Below are positions 47,517 to 56,973 of a DNA stretch of 64,000 bases, piece after piece. The stretch is from Paraspadella gotoi (lineage: Eukaryota > Chaetognatha), in NCBI GenBank assembly GCA_051294375.1, contig CM119264.1, positions 30,231,656-30,295,655 on the forward strand, read 5' to 3'. The notes under the pieces were generated by a model. That model saw only the letters and a program-made list of their open reading frames with translations. It did no database searches and was not told where the DNA came from. The translations under genes and the position numbers were made by a program. Position 1 is the first letter of the stretch. Every line of letters begins with the position of its first letter.

Positions 47517-48269
47517 AATTAAGAAACGATGATTCCTGTTGAGTCGGAAGAGAAAATTGGATAAAAAATATCAATAATTTTGAAAATGATGTTGTAATGA
47601 TGACGAGAACTATATTGAAAGAAAATCATGGTGAATATGCTTGTATTAATGCTTGTATTAATGCTTGTAAAAAAACTGGCAAATTTCACGTCCAAGGTGA
47701 CAGTTTCCCCCCCCCAAAAAAAAAGTTGAAAAGGACGAAGGATTTTTGAAGTCGATTAAGGAAAAATGAAAAGATTTTGGGTCAAAGGTCAAATTTGGGG
47801 TCAAAAATAGAGACGACGACGATGATGATGATGGAAAATGGAAAATGGAAAATGGCACAACCAAATAAATATCCTTTTATTCAATTCATAAGTTATTCCT
47901 GTCTCTCGACTTTGTCCAGGCATGAGAGTAACATAGCGAGACGCTACGAGCTTTCTCTCTTATTAAATACGCATTTTTAGGTCATGATGTCTCTTTAGAC
48001 AAATTTTTCTTGTCACGATTACTTTCAATATCTGTAAACCTTTTGCCTCAACCACAAACCACTAACAGACCAAACTGAATCGCGAGGAAAGCGGCGTTCG
48101 GTCGCCAATTCGGTTGCCATGACGACGCGTTTTACTGCATCGGTTTAACGCTTTCGGTTCAGCGCTCGATCAAAAACGCGTTTTAGAGCTAAGGTACCGG
48201 ATAGCTATCTGTGGATAAGGAGCTCAGTGGGCTGAAAAATCACCATCCGTATCTTCTGTGCCGCCTCAG

Positions 48270-48450
48270 CAGCAATGGAACCGGTCCTGGGCTTGGAACC
48301 AGGCTTGAAGGTTTTCCAGGCCCCCAAGGCGGTTTACGGCCGTCCTCACGCTTCCCGCAGGGTAGGTACCACTGGGGATCGATCCCAGGTAATGGTCACG
48401 AGCTGATGGTATTACTCAATGAGCCACCGGGTCACGACCGAAGGTTTCAT
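48270..48450 (-). mobile_element. tRNA-derived SINE, copy 1
   Basis: On the minus strand, TGGCTCATTG (48,426 downward) fits the pol III A-box pattern TRGYNNANNNG and GGATCGATCCC (48,386-48,375) fits the B-box pattern GWTCRANNC, with starts about 40 bases apart as in tRNAs. The tRNA-like head starts GTGACCCGG; the body continues through GCGGGAAGCGTGAGGACGGC and CCTGGTTCCAAGCCCAGG. No full cloverleaf is expected in a SINE. The family name is not known to me. Confidence 0.6.
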
Positions 48451-48739
48451 GCTTATTGGCGGGGTGAACATATTGCGATGCCATATATTTTTACCGTCCT
48501 CGCACAGTTTTCCTTGATTTGATTGGCGACGGTTTTTCCTCGTTTTGATTGGTGATTGGTTATTCTCGATTCGCTCGGTGACGGTTTTTGCTTGGTTCGC
48601 TCGGTGACTATTTTGCTAGGTTAGCTCGGTGACGGTTTTTGCTTGCCGTCCGGTCACAGGTTTTTTTGCAACCACGAAACGTCGTTGCGTTGCGGAGAAA
48701 ATTGGCGATAACGCCGAACGAAAGGGAAAGCCCGAGAGA

Positions 48740-49148
48740 AAAATTGAGGGGGGGAGAGAAAGGGGGAGGGGGAGGAAGAGGAGGGGGAGGAGGAGGAGGA
48801 GGAGGAGGAGGAGGGGGAGGTAATAGAGAGAGATAAACGGGGAGGTATTGGGGAACCGAAAGAAAGAAGGAAAGGGATGAAAAATAGTGGAAAAAAAAGA
48901 AAGGAAGGAAAGAAGGAAAAGGAAAGGGAGGAAAGGAGGAAGAAAGGATAAGTGGAGGAAAAAGAAAAGGGAGGAAAAAGGAAAAGAAAAAAAGGAGGAA
49001 GAAAAGGAAAGAAAGGAAAGGTGGAGGAAGAGGAAAGGGAAGAAAAGGGGAGGAAAAGGAAAGGTGGAAGAAAAGGAAAGGAAAGAAAGGAAAGGTGGAG
49101 GAAGAGAAAAGGGAGGAAAGGAAGGAGAAGGAAAAAGGAAAAAGGGTT
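48740..49148. repeat. Polypurine block, unit 1
   Basis: About 400 bases of GGAGGA, GGAAAGG and AAAAGGGAGG words, over 95% purine on the plus strand. Minus-strand translations (Phe/Pro/Ser/Leu-rich, over 200 codons) are artefacts. Confidence 0.9.
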
Positions 49149-49655
49149 GAGGTGGACTGAGTTTGCCGGAGTTGGGGGACTGAGTCAATGGAGACACGTG
49201 CGCGCGGAACCTGCAAAGGCGACGATGGCCGAAAACATCAACAAAGCGCGCGTGCGAAACCAGGGACGATAACGCCGCCGCTGCCCGACGCCGCGACGCC
49301 GCCGCCGACGCTGCTCGGCCAAAAAAAAGGAGCGATGCTGATGGACACTTTAATAATGCGGGAGAGAGAGAGAGAGAGAACAAGAGAGAGATTTCAATAT
49401 CTGTAAACCGCTTATTTGCCTCAACCAACAAACCACTAAACGAGACCAACTGAATCGCGAGGAAAGCGGCGTTCGGTCGCCAATTCGGTTCCCATGAACC
49501 CGAACGGCGGGGTTTTTACTGCATCGGTTTAACGCTTTCGTTTCAGCGCATCGATCAAAACGCGTTTTAGAGCTAAGGTACCGGATAATATCTGTGGATA
49601 GGAGCTCAGTGGCTGAAAAATCAACGCATCCGTATCTTCTGTGGCCGCCTCAGCA

Positions 49656-49838
49656 GCATGGAACCGGTCCTGGGCTTGGAACCAGGCTTGAAGGTTTTCC
49701 AGGCCCCCAAGGCGGTTAAACGGCCGTCCTCACGCTTCCCGCAGGGTGGGTACGCGACTGGGGATCGATCCCAGGTAATGGTGCACGAGCTGATGGTATT
49801 ACTCAATGAGCGCACCGGGTCACGACCGAAGGTTTCAT
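49656..49838 (-). mobile_element. tRNA-derived SINE, copy 2
   Basis: Counterpart of copy 1. The B box GGATCGATCCC is intact (about 49,772-49,761). The A-box region reads GCGCTCATTGAG because two bases are inserted and the leading TGG is altered. As part of the duplication it is not an independent insertion. Confidence 0.55.
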
Positions 49839-50139
49839 GCTTTTGGCGGGGTGAACATATTGCGAATGCAATATATTTTTTACCGTCCTCGTGACAGTTT
49901 TTCTTTGATTTGATTGGCGACGTTTTTCCTCGTTTTGATTGGTGATTGGTTATTCTCGATTCGCTCGGTGACGGTTTTTTTTGCTTGGTTCGCATCGTGA
50001 CTATTTTGCTAGGTTAGCTCGGTGACGGTTTTTGCTTGCCGTCCGGTCACAGTTTTTTTGCAAACCAACTGAAACGTCGTTTGCGTTGCGGAGAAAATTG
50101 GCGATAACGCCGAACGAAAGGGAAAGCCCGAGAGAAAAA

Positions 50140-50950
50140 TTGAGGGGGGAGAGAAAGGGGGAGGGGGAGGAAAGGGAGGAGGAGGCAGGAAGGAGGAGGA
50201 GGAGGAGGGAGGAGGTATGAGAGAGATAACGGGGAGGTACTTGGGGAAGCCGAAAGAAAGCAAGGAAAGGGATGAAAAATAGTGGAAAAAAAAAGAAAGG
50301 AAGGAAAGATAGGAAAAGGGGAAAGGGAGGAAAGGAGGAAGAAAAGATAAGTGGAGGAAAAAGAAAAGGGAGGAAAAAGGAAAGAAAAAAGGAGGAAGAA
50401 AAGGAAAGAAAGGAAAGGTGGAGGAAGAGGAAAGGGAAGAAAAGGGGAGGAAAAAGGAAAGGTGGAAGAAAAAGGAAAAGAAGAAAGGAAAGGTGGGGAA
50501 GAGGAAGGGAAGAAAAGGGAGGAAAAGGAAAGGTGAAGAAATGGGAAGGAAAGGAAAGAAAGGACAAGGGAGGAAGATGGAAGGGCAAGAAAGGGGAGGA
50601 AAAGGAAAGGTGGAAGAAAAGGAAAGGAAAGAAAGAGAAAGGTTGGAGGAAGAGGAAAGGGAAGAAAAGGGGAGGAAAAAGGAAAGGTAGAAGAAGGAAA
50701 AAGAAAGAAAGGAAAGGTGGAGGGAAAAGAAAAGGGAGGAAAGGTGGAAGAAAGTGGAAGGAAAAGAAAAGGAGGAAAAGGAAAAGAAAAAAGGAGGAAG
50801 GAAAAGGAAAGGAAAGAAAGGAAAGGTGGAGGAAGAGGAAGGGAAGAAAGGGTAGGAAAAGGAAAGGTGGAAAGAAAAGGAAAGGAAAGAAAGGAAAGGT
50901 GGAGAAGAGAAAAGGGAGGAAAGGAAAGGAGAAGGAAAAAGGAAAAAGGC
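50140..50950. repeat. Polypurine block, unit 2 (~820 bp)
   Basis: The longest strand-asymmetric tract in the window: A/G words such as GGAAAGGTGGAGGAAGAGG repeat with a loose 60-70 base higher-order period. Strong H-DNA and replication-stalling potential by composition. Confidence 0.9.
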
Positions 50951-51167
50951 GTTGAGGTGGACTGAGTTTGCGGAGTTTGGGGAGACTGGTCAATGGAGAC
51001 ACGTGCGCGCGGAACCTGCAAAGGGCGAACGAATGGCCGAAAACATCAACAAACGCGCGCGTGCGAAAACCAGGGACGATAACGCCGCGCTGCCCGACGC
51101 CGCGACGCCGCCGCCGAGCTGCTCGGCCAAAAAAAAGGAGCGATGCTGATGGACACTTTAATAAGCG

Positions 51168-51176
51168 GGAGAGAGA

Positions 51177-51211
<35 letters not shown>

Positions 51212-51219
51212 GAGAGAGA

Positions 51220-51266
<47 letters not shown>

Positions 51267-51318
51267 TATAGAGAGAGAGAGAGAGAAGAGAGANNNNNNN
51301 NNNNNNNNNNNNNNNNNN

Positions 51319-51351
<33 letters not shown>
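51168..51351. other. (GA)n with internal 25-N gap
   Basis: GA repeats at 51,168-51,293 and 51,319-51,351 around N at 51,294-51,318. Confidence 0.95.
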
Positions 51352-51355
<4 letters not shown>

Positions 51356-51711
51356 GGTTATCAGTAATAAAATTAGGAATAAAATATTAATAATCCTAAA
51401 ATATTCAGCTAAACTTGTGACTTGCTTCTTTTTCGAACCGATGGAATTTAGTGAGATGATGCTTCTTTTGACTCATTGCTTTGAACAATTGATTGAGCGA
51501 GAACGAGATGATAAAACGAAGTAATAAATAAGAAAATATTCATAAAAATAAACAAGCGAACAAAAGAAAAGAAAAAGAAAAAAAGAAAAAAAAAGCGAAG
51601 CCTCGGATTCGAACTTGCGACCTTTTCGATTAAATCGTTTTTCCTCTGGCGACGAATTAAAGAAGAATCGATGTCTTCTTTTCTCGCCGTTGATTACTGG
51701 CCTCGTTTATC

Positions 51712-51802
51712 CTCTCTCACTCTCTCTCACTCTCTCTCACTCTCTCTCACTCTCTCTCTCTCTCACTCTCTCTCACTCACTCTCTCTCACTCTCTCTCTC
51801 TT
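51712..51802. repeat. (CTCTCTCA)n microsatellite
   Basis: An octanucleotide-like CTCTCTCA array of about 90 bases, with two units shortened to CTCA. Confidence 0.9.
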
Positions 51803-51809
51803 TCGCCAA

Positions 51810-51873
51810 ATGAGGAATAAGGCGCGACCAAATTACCTTCCCTCGCCGACGGCTACCGCCACCTACACTACTT

Positions 51874-51931
<58 letters not shown>

Positions 51932-52007
51932 ACGAGCCTCACAAGAAATAATCGGAGCGATAGAGTCACTCGAAAATGTAGGAGAGAACTTGTTTGTAAT
52001 GAGTTAG
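51810..52007 (+). CDS. Weak small open frame with 20-residue Ala run
   Basis: ATG at 51,810, 65 codons, stop TAG/TAA-type end at 52,007. The N-terminal part is MRNKARPNYLPSPTATATYT, then poly-Ala from (CGC)n, then RASQEIIGAIESLENVGENL. The flanks of the Ala run are non-repetitive and look protein-like. No homology, splice partner or promoter is evident, so it may be a chance frame across the microsatellite. Confidence 0.15.
51875..51930. repeat. (CGC)n / (CCG)n trinucleotide, ~18 copies
   Basis: Pure CGC/CCG over 56 bases, the only such array in the window. Confidence 0.95.
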
Positions 52008-52079
52008 CGCAGCCACTGAAGAGTGAAGACCACATAAAACCCAACCTTGCCTCTTTCGACGTAGAGAGGTCATCGACCC

Positions 52080-52480
52080 TGCACAGATTATGATCCTACT
52101 CTTCTTTGCCAAAGAAATTTGGTTCAACTTTATTAGTGAAAAGACGAGTGCAGATGATTGGGATAAAAATGACGAACAAAATAACATCGAATCGATTTAT
52201 ATTGAAATAAGAAAAAACGAATATTGTCGTAATTGGAACTAAGTAGACAATGCGCCATTTATTTTTATAAGGAGAGGAAGAAAAACATTGGTTTACATTT
52301 TTAAACTTAGGATCTATATTGGCCAAAGCAAAGCGATAACTATGCAAGAGGGTCAGATAATTATGAGTTTGAAAGGCTATAGATATGAGGGTGATACTTT
52401 GGTTTGGCAAAGGGGTGGAATGAAAGTGTGGAGAGACACATTGGAAGGTACGACTCGCCGTGAAAAGTGAGGGACTTCTG
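52080..52480. other. AT-rich sequence, nothing firm
   Basis: A 104-codon minus frame (52,096-52,410), hydrophobic toward its C-terminus, is open but unrecognised. I do not call it a gene. Confidence 0.4.
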
Positions 52481-52534
52481 CCTTCTGAGCGAGGGATTTC
52501 TGAAGAAGCAAAGGGTTTTCGAGATGGGCCACCG

Positions 52535-52760
52535 ACGATGCGATGAGCCGGAAAAAGGTGGGCTGGTGATCTAACGAGTACTGCAGCAGCCTGGTGGGTT
52601 CTAGGCGATTCGTGTATGAGGTGAACTTACCTTCTGTCAATGTGGGATTGTGGTGAAAGAAGGTCAACTATCCCATCGGCCAAGGTAAGTGCGATGAGCC
52701 GTGAAGGGGGGGCTTGTGATTTAAATGAGTTGTGGGTTGAGTTGGGTTGAGGCTTGAAGA
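52535..52760. repeat. GATGAGCCG..GGGCT(G/T)GTGAT duplicate words
   Basis: GCGATGAGCCG(T)GAA, GGGCTGGTGATCTAACGAGT and similar words recur about 155 bases apart (52,537 and 52,692). A diverged direct repeat. Confidence 0.5.
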
Positions 52761-52861
52761 CCCCATCGGCCTCCGAGGCTGAGATGAGACGCGAAGCAAA
52801 AATAGGTTAATGTAAGGAAGGATATCGTTGGTGAAACGAGTTTGGGAAACCGAGTTTTTGG

Positions 52862-53300
52862 CTGCTTGGTCGGGACTTGGCTTGGCTCCTTTGGCTGCTT
52901 GCCTTTGATTGGTCGGGTCTTGGCTTGGCTCGTTTGGGTCTTGCCTTTGATTGGTCGGGTCTTGGCTTGGCTTGTTTGGGNNNNNNNNNNNNNNNNNNNN
53001 NNNNNNNNNNNNNNNNNNNNNNNNNNNNNNNNNNNNNNNNNNNNNNNNNNNNNNNNNNNNNNNNNNNNNNNNNNNNNNNNNNNNNNNNNNNNNNNNNNNN
53101 NNNNNNNNNNNNNNNNNNNNNNNNNNNNNNNNNNNNNNNNNNNNNNNNNNNNNNNNNNNNNNNNNNNNNNNNNNNNNNNNNNNNNNNNNNNNNNNNNNNN
53201 NNNNNNNNNNNNNNTGGCTTGGCTCGTTTGGGTCTTGACTTTGATTGGTCGAGTCTTGGCTTGGCTCGTTTGGGTCTTGGCCTTGACTTGTTTGGGTGTT
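52862..53300. repeat. 42-bp minisatellite with 234-N gap
   Basis: The unit is GATTGGTCGGGTCTTGGCTT joined to GGCTCGTTTGGGTCTTGCCTTT; GATTGGTCGG falls at 52,907 and 52,949 (42 apart). Since 42 is a multiple of three, all frames stay open across the array. N lies at 52,981-53,214. Flanking units are more diverged. Confidence 0.9.
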
Positions 53301-53555
53301 AGATTTGTTTGTTTGTTTTGATATTCCCTTTGTATTAAATTTACGTTTCTTGATTTTCGAAGTGGTATTTTTTGTACTCGGCTACATTGTGATCGTCGAC
53401 AACCACAACAACAACGACAATGACGATTCAAATTTTTCGATCCAAATCATTGTGTTTCGTCTCTCTAAAGTTTCGTTGATCCAAATCGAAAAAAGCCTGA
53501 ATGATTTTCTTAACTCGTGACAAATCTTCACTTCTTTCTTTTCTTTTTGCTTTAT

Positions 53556-53808
53556 CACTCCATCGCTCATTCACTTTATCACTATCTCACTATCATCACT
53601 CCATCGCTCATTTACTTTATCACTATCATCACTCCATCGCTCATTTACTTTATCACTATCTCACTATCATCATTCATCGCTCATTCACTTTTTCACTATC
53701 TCACTCTCATTACTCCATCGTTCATTCACTTTATCACTATCTCACTATCATCACTTCATCGCTCATTCACTTTATCACTATCTCACTATCATCACTTCAT
53801 CATTCGCT
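53556..53808. repeat. 41-bp minisatellite
   Basis: CATCGCTCATTCACTTTATC plus ACTATCTCACTATCATCACTC. CATCG anchors fall at 53,561, 53,602, 53,635, 53,675, 53,716 and 53,757; one 33-base unit lacks the 8-base TCTCACTA word. Confidence 0.9.
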
Positions 53809-53821
53809 CCAACGAGCCCGT

Positions 53822-54190
53822 NNNNNNNNNNNNNNNNNNNNNNNNNNNNNNNNNNNNNNNNNNNNNNNNNNNNNNNNNNNNNNNNNNNNNNNNNNNNNNN
53901 NNNNNNNNNNNNNNNNNNNNNNNNNNNNNNNNNNNNNNNNNNNNNNNNNNNNNNNNNNNNNNNNNNNNNNNNNNNNNNNNNNNNNNNNNNNNNNNNNNNN
54001 NNNNNNNNNNNNNNNNNNNNNNNNNNNNNNNNNNNNNNNNNNNNNNNNNNNNNNNNNNNNNNNNNNNNNNNNNNNNNNNNNNNNNGAGAGAGAGAGAGAG
54101 TAGAGAGAGAGAGAGGAGGGAGGAAGGAGAGAGAGAGAGAAATGAGAAGAGAAGAGAGAGAGATAGACTTTCTCTCTCTCTCTCTCTTTC
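53822..54190. other. 264-N gap then (GA)n facing (TC)n
   Basis: N at 53,822-54,085, interrupted GA at 54,086-54,165, then TC at 54,170-54,190. The two dinucleotides are mutually complementary and could fold back. Confidence 0.9.
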
Positions 54191-54280
54191 GCACCTTCGC
54201 TTTTATGTTAATTGCCTGTCGCAAAATGCACGTAGGGCTTGAAGCTGAGTTGGATGATATGGAAGGAAAATTAACTTTTG

Positions 54281-54537
54281 GACTTTATTTTCCCAAAACG
54301 CCCCCATTTCATCTTTTAATTCCAAGTTTTTGAGCTTAAAGATTAAGTTAGAGATTAAGTTAGGGATTAGGTTATGGAATAGGGTTAGGTGTTAAGTTAG
54401 AGATAGAGTTGAGGATTAGCTTAATGATGGTGGTCAGTGTTAGAAATTAGGATTAACGATCAGGTTAAATATTTAGGGTTAAAATTAAATTCAGGGATTA
54501 AGGAACTTTAATGAGGCGCTTTTCGTAAAGAGAGCCA
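54281..54537. mobile_element. R1 element copy E
   Basis: Left end GACTTTATTTTCCCAAAACG; reverse complement of right end GGCTCTCTTTACGAAAAGCG. The core has AAGTTAGGGATTAGG, AGGGTTAGGTG and GATTAAGGAAC words. About 257 bp. The terminal GGC is intact only on the right. Confidence 0.65.
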
Positions 54538-54584
54538 ATATTTCACGTGATTATATTTTGTGAAAGTTTACTTTTTTGCTTCTT

Positions 54585-54850
54585 ATTATATGAAATTGGT
54601 ACAACCAATATAAAAATTATCCATTCATTTAATAAATAAGCTATCTTGTCCCTGACTTTGGACAGGCTTTGGTGGTTTAAGGCCTCCATCACACTTACAA
54701 GATAATAACATAGCAGGTTTCTGCAAGCTTTCAATCAAGACTCTTTCACAGTCTCATTTATTCACTCCCAGTGAACCTGGCTTCCCTATCAATGAAGTGG
54801 TATAATATTTCAAAGAATGTTTCAATTGTATGAAAAGACCACTCCCTTAA
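54585..54850 (+). repeat. Dispersed repeat family R4, copy 2
   Basis: Collinear with 17,930-18,205. Sequence differences include real substitutions, so this is a separate old copy. It lies 50 bases right of R1 copy E. Confidence 0.7.
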
Positions 54851-55120
54851 GTATTAGATCGGGGAATACTATATTGTACTCCGCACTAGCATCAAAATAT
54901 TATATATAATTATATCTACTTTGCGATAAAAGTAATATCCTAAGACTAAGCTGTTAATATAATAATAAATAATTAATAAAATACTTTTCAGTTAATCCAT
55001 TTACGATTACCTACTTTCATACAGACTAGGTGTGCCCATTATTATTCGTTTGAGGTCATTAGCTCTCGTAAGACGTCGATTTATACGGCCCTTCAAGCCA
55101 CACTGAGTTTAAATCACACC
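54851..55120. other. AT-rich sequence, nothing recognised
   Basis: No repeat family or coding signal. Confidence 0.5.
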
Positions 55121-55124
55121 GGAT

Positions 55125-55345
55125 AGAGAGAAAGGGAGAGAGAGAGAGAGAGAAAAAAAAGAGAGCGAGAGAGAGGAGGGAGAAGAGATAGAGAGAGAGA
55201 GAGAGAGAGAGTCTCGGATCGGCGCCAAGTCCCTGGTCGAAAACGGCACCTCCTTGCAAAAGAGGAAGTCGCGTTCTGCCCTCTGGTGGGAATTCAAAGC
55301 TGTTCGGCCTTGACTGGAGGCTGAAGACGACGACGACGATACCGA
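55125..55345. repeat. (GA)n arrays and a short (GAC)n
   Basis: GA-rich at 55,125-55,215 and GACGACGACGA at about 55,326-55,340, with mixed sequence between. Confidence 0.85.
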
Positions 55346-55591
55346 CGACGCCCGGCGACGCCCCACGACGCAGCTTCCGGGCGACGCCTTTCCTCAAGGC
55401 GCTCTCTCTTTCTCTCTCTCTTTCTCTCTCGCTCGCACGAGGGAGAATGACTCAAGGAAAAAGGAAGGGGGGGGGGAGAAAGAGAAAATCTGAAAAGTTA
55501 ATGAAGAAAAATGGAAAGAAATCTCGAGGAAAGAAAGTGTCGCGCCTTTTGTTTGAGAAAAAAAAGAAGCGGGAAAGTGTAGATGGCGTCT

Positions 55592-56051
55592 CGGCTCTCT
55601 TTTCCAAAAACGCCTCATTTCAGTTTCTTAATACCTGAACTTAATTTTACCCTCAACAACTAACCCTAATTAGTTACTAAATTCTAAACCCAAACGTCCT
55701 AATTTCTAACCCTAATCCTTAATCCAAACCTAATTTTTAATCCTAACCTTAAACTGTGCTCCTCAATCTTTATCCTTAACCTTTAACATAAACTTAAGTC
55801 CTAAACCCTATTCTTAATCCTAACCTTAATCCAAACCTAATTCTTAATCCTAACCTTAATCCATAAACCTTAATCATTTACCGAAACCCTAACCTTAATC
55901 TTTATTCTAATCTTAAACCTCTTGGTGTATTCAAAACCTTGCAAACGGAATGGGAATCCGCAAAAGATTTAAATCTGACTCTCTTATCGCATTTAATTCC
56001 TATTTTGAATATATAAAAACGAAACGGGGGAGTTATGGGAAAATAAGGCCG
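55592..56051. mobile_element. R1 element copy F (longest)
   Basis: Left end CGGCTCTCTTTTCCAAAAACG; reverse complement of right end CGGCCTTATTTTCCCATAAC, both running into C(C/T)C(A/G)TTTC. The core (55,640-55,930) is the richest in telomere-like words: TAACCCTAATTAG, CTAACCCTAATCC, CCTAACCTTAATCC. 460 bp. Flanks GCGTCT and GAGTCT could be a degraded 6-bp target-site duplication. Confidence 0.75.
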
Positions 56052-56064
56052 GAGTCTCTAAGAG

Positions 56065-56316
56065 AATATGAGGAAAGAAGGAAAAAAGGAGGGAAAGTGA
56101 AGTATCATAAAACGGCATCCATATTGAGACGCGCGCCGCGGGGGGGGGGGAAGGGGACGGGGGGAAGGGGGAAAGGGGAGGGGGGAGATGAGGGAGGGGA
56201 GAGAAGGGGGACGAGGGGGGAAAGGGAGGAGAGGGGGAAAGGGGGCGAGAGAGAGAGGGAGGGGAGGACGATAAAGAAAAATATGAAGAGGATTTTCTTG
56301 CTTTTAAGACGAAGGG

Positions 56317-56347
<31 letters not shown>

Positions 56348-56400
56348 AGAGAGAGAGACGAGAGAGGGAGAGAGAGAGAGAGATAGAGAGGAGAGCGCGA
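56065..56400. repeat. G-rich polypurine tract grading into (GA)n
   Basis: 56,137-56,270 has G runs of up to 12 separated by A, then GA repeats at 56,315-56,395. Strong G-quadruplex potential on the plus strand. Confidence 0.85.
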
Positions 56401-56936
56401 AAGCTGCTAATTTTGATTGATACGTCCTTTTGCAAGAAAATGGGAAAAGTGTCGAGCTTCATAATCGATTTAAGGGGAAAAAACGAAATAGAGAAAGAAA
56501 AACTGAAACAAAGAAAAGAAAACAGTTTCTTAAAAAAAAATAAACAGTAATAACAAAACGAATTTTCTAACTTACCTATGTCACAAAATAACTAAAACAA
56601 AGAGAGAGGAGAGATGGAGGATGAGAAGAGAGAGAGAGGAGAGAGACGAGCACTCAAGACGGACGCAGGAACGAGTGACTGAGGAGCTCTACGCGGCTTA
56701 GATCTCCCCCGATGCAGGTGGAATGGCGCAGAGACGATCAACGGGAGAGACGACGAGAGGAGAAGAGAGAGAGAGTCATTTAAAATCGGCGATAATCGGC
56801 ACCCGTCGGTTCCAATCATTGTTTTCCAACAGGATTACCATTCACAAACACTTCACGGCCTCATATAAATCACCGACGTTGTCGAATTTAGAAGCTGGAA
56901 AAACCGGGATTTTTTCTTTCAGCAGCGGACGAGAGC

Positions 56937-56973
<37 letters not shown>

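Larger units (their letters stand above)
48025..49390 (+). repeat. Tandem duplication, unit 1
   Basis: It begins at TTCAATATCTGTAAACC and ends where the same word recurs near 49,391. Order: GAATCGCGAGGAAAGCGGCG; a minus-strand SINE; a GCTCGGTGACGGTTTTTGCT repeat with several ATTGG words (48,515-48,645); a polypurine block (about 48,740-49,148); a CpG-rich block (49,190-49,325); and (GA)n. Confidence 0.9.
49391..51172 (+). repeat. Tandem duplication, unit 2 (indel-rich, expanded)
   Basis: Same order as unit 1 but about 400 bases longer, mostly because the polypurine block grew from ~400 to ~820 bases. Scattered extra bases (for example in CAATGAG-CG-CACCGG and T runs) suggest raw-read sequence. 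It ends in (GA)n leading to a 25-N gap. Confidence 0.9.

Noticed and set aside
47313-47522. ATG frame with Lys-rich start and poly-Asp tail, like an acidic nuclear protein
   Set aside because: The tail is a GAT/GAC microsatellite and the head is an AAAACAG simple repeat; no independent evidence.
48608-51021. Long minus-strand open frames (200-330 codons) rich in Phe, Pro, Ser and Leu
   Set aside because: They are translations of polypurine tracts; overlapping frames are equally open, and composition follows the DNA repeat.
51590-51670. Minus-strand tRNA-like B box (AGTTCGAATCC) before a T run
   Set aside because: The T-stem does not pair (one of five pairs) and no A box or acceptor pairing was found.
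52096-52667. Minus-strand peptides vaguely like the C-terminus of a Penelope/LINE reverse transcriptase (YSLDHQPTFFRLIASS)
   Set aside because: The expected downstream motifs are missing, and the underlying DNA is part of a diverged direct repeat (52.54 and 52.69 kb).
36470-53321. CRISPR-like regular repeats at the 77-, 42- and 41-bp arrays
   Set aside because: Units are contiguous without unique spacers, and the genome is eukaryotic; they are minisatellites.
55640-55930. Interstitial telomere (CCCTAA)n
   Set aside because: No perfect tandem array; words are degenerate and bounded by R1 inverted ends, so treated as the core of R1.
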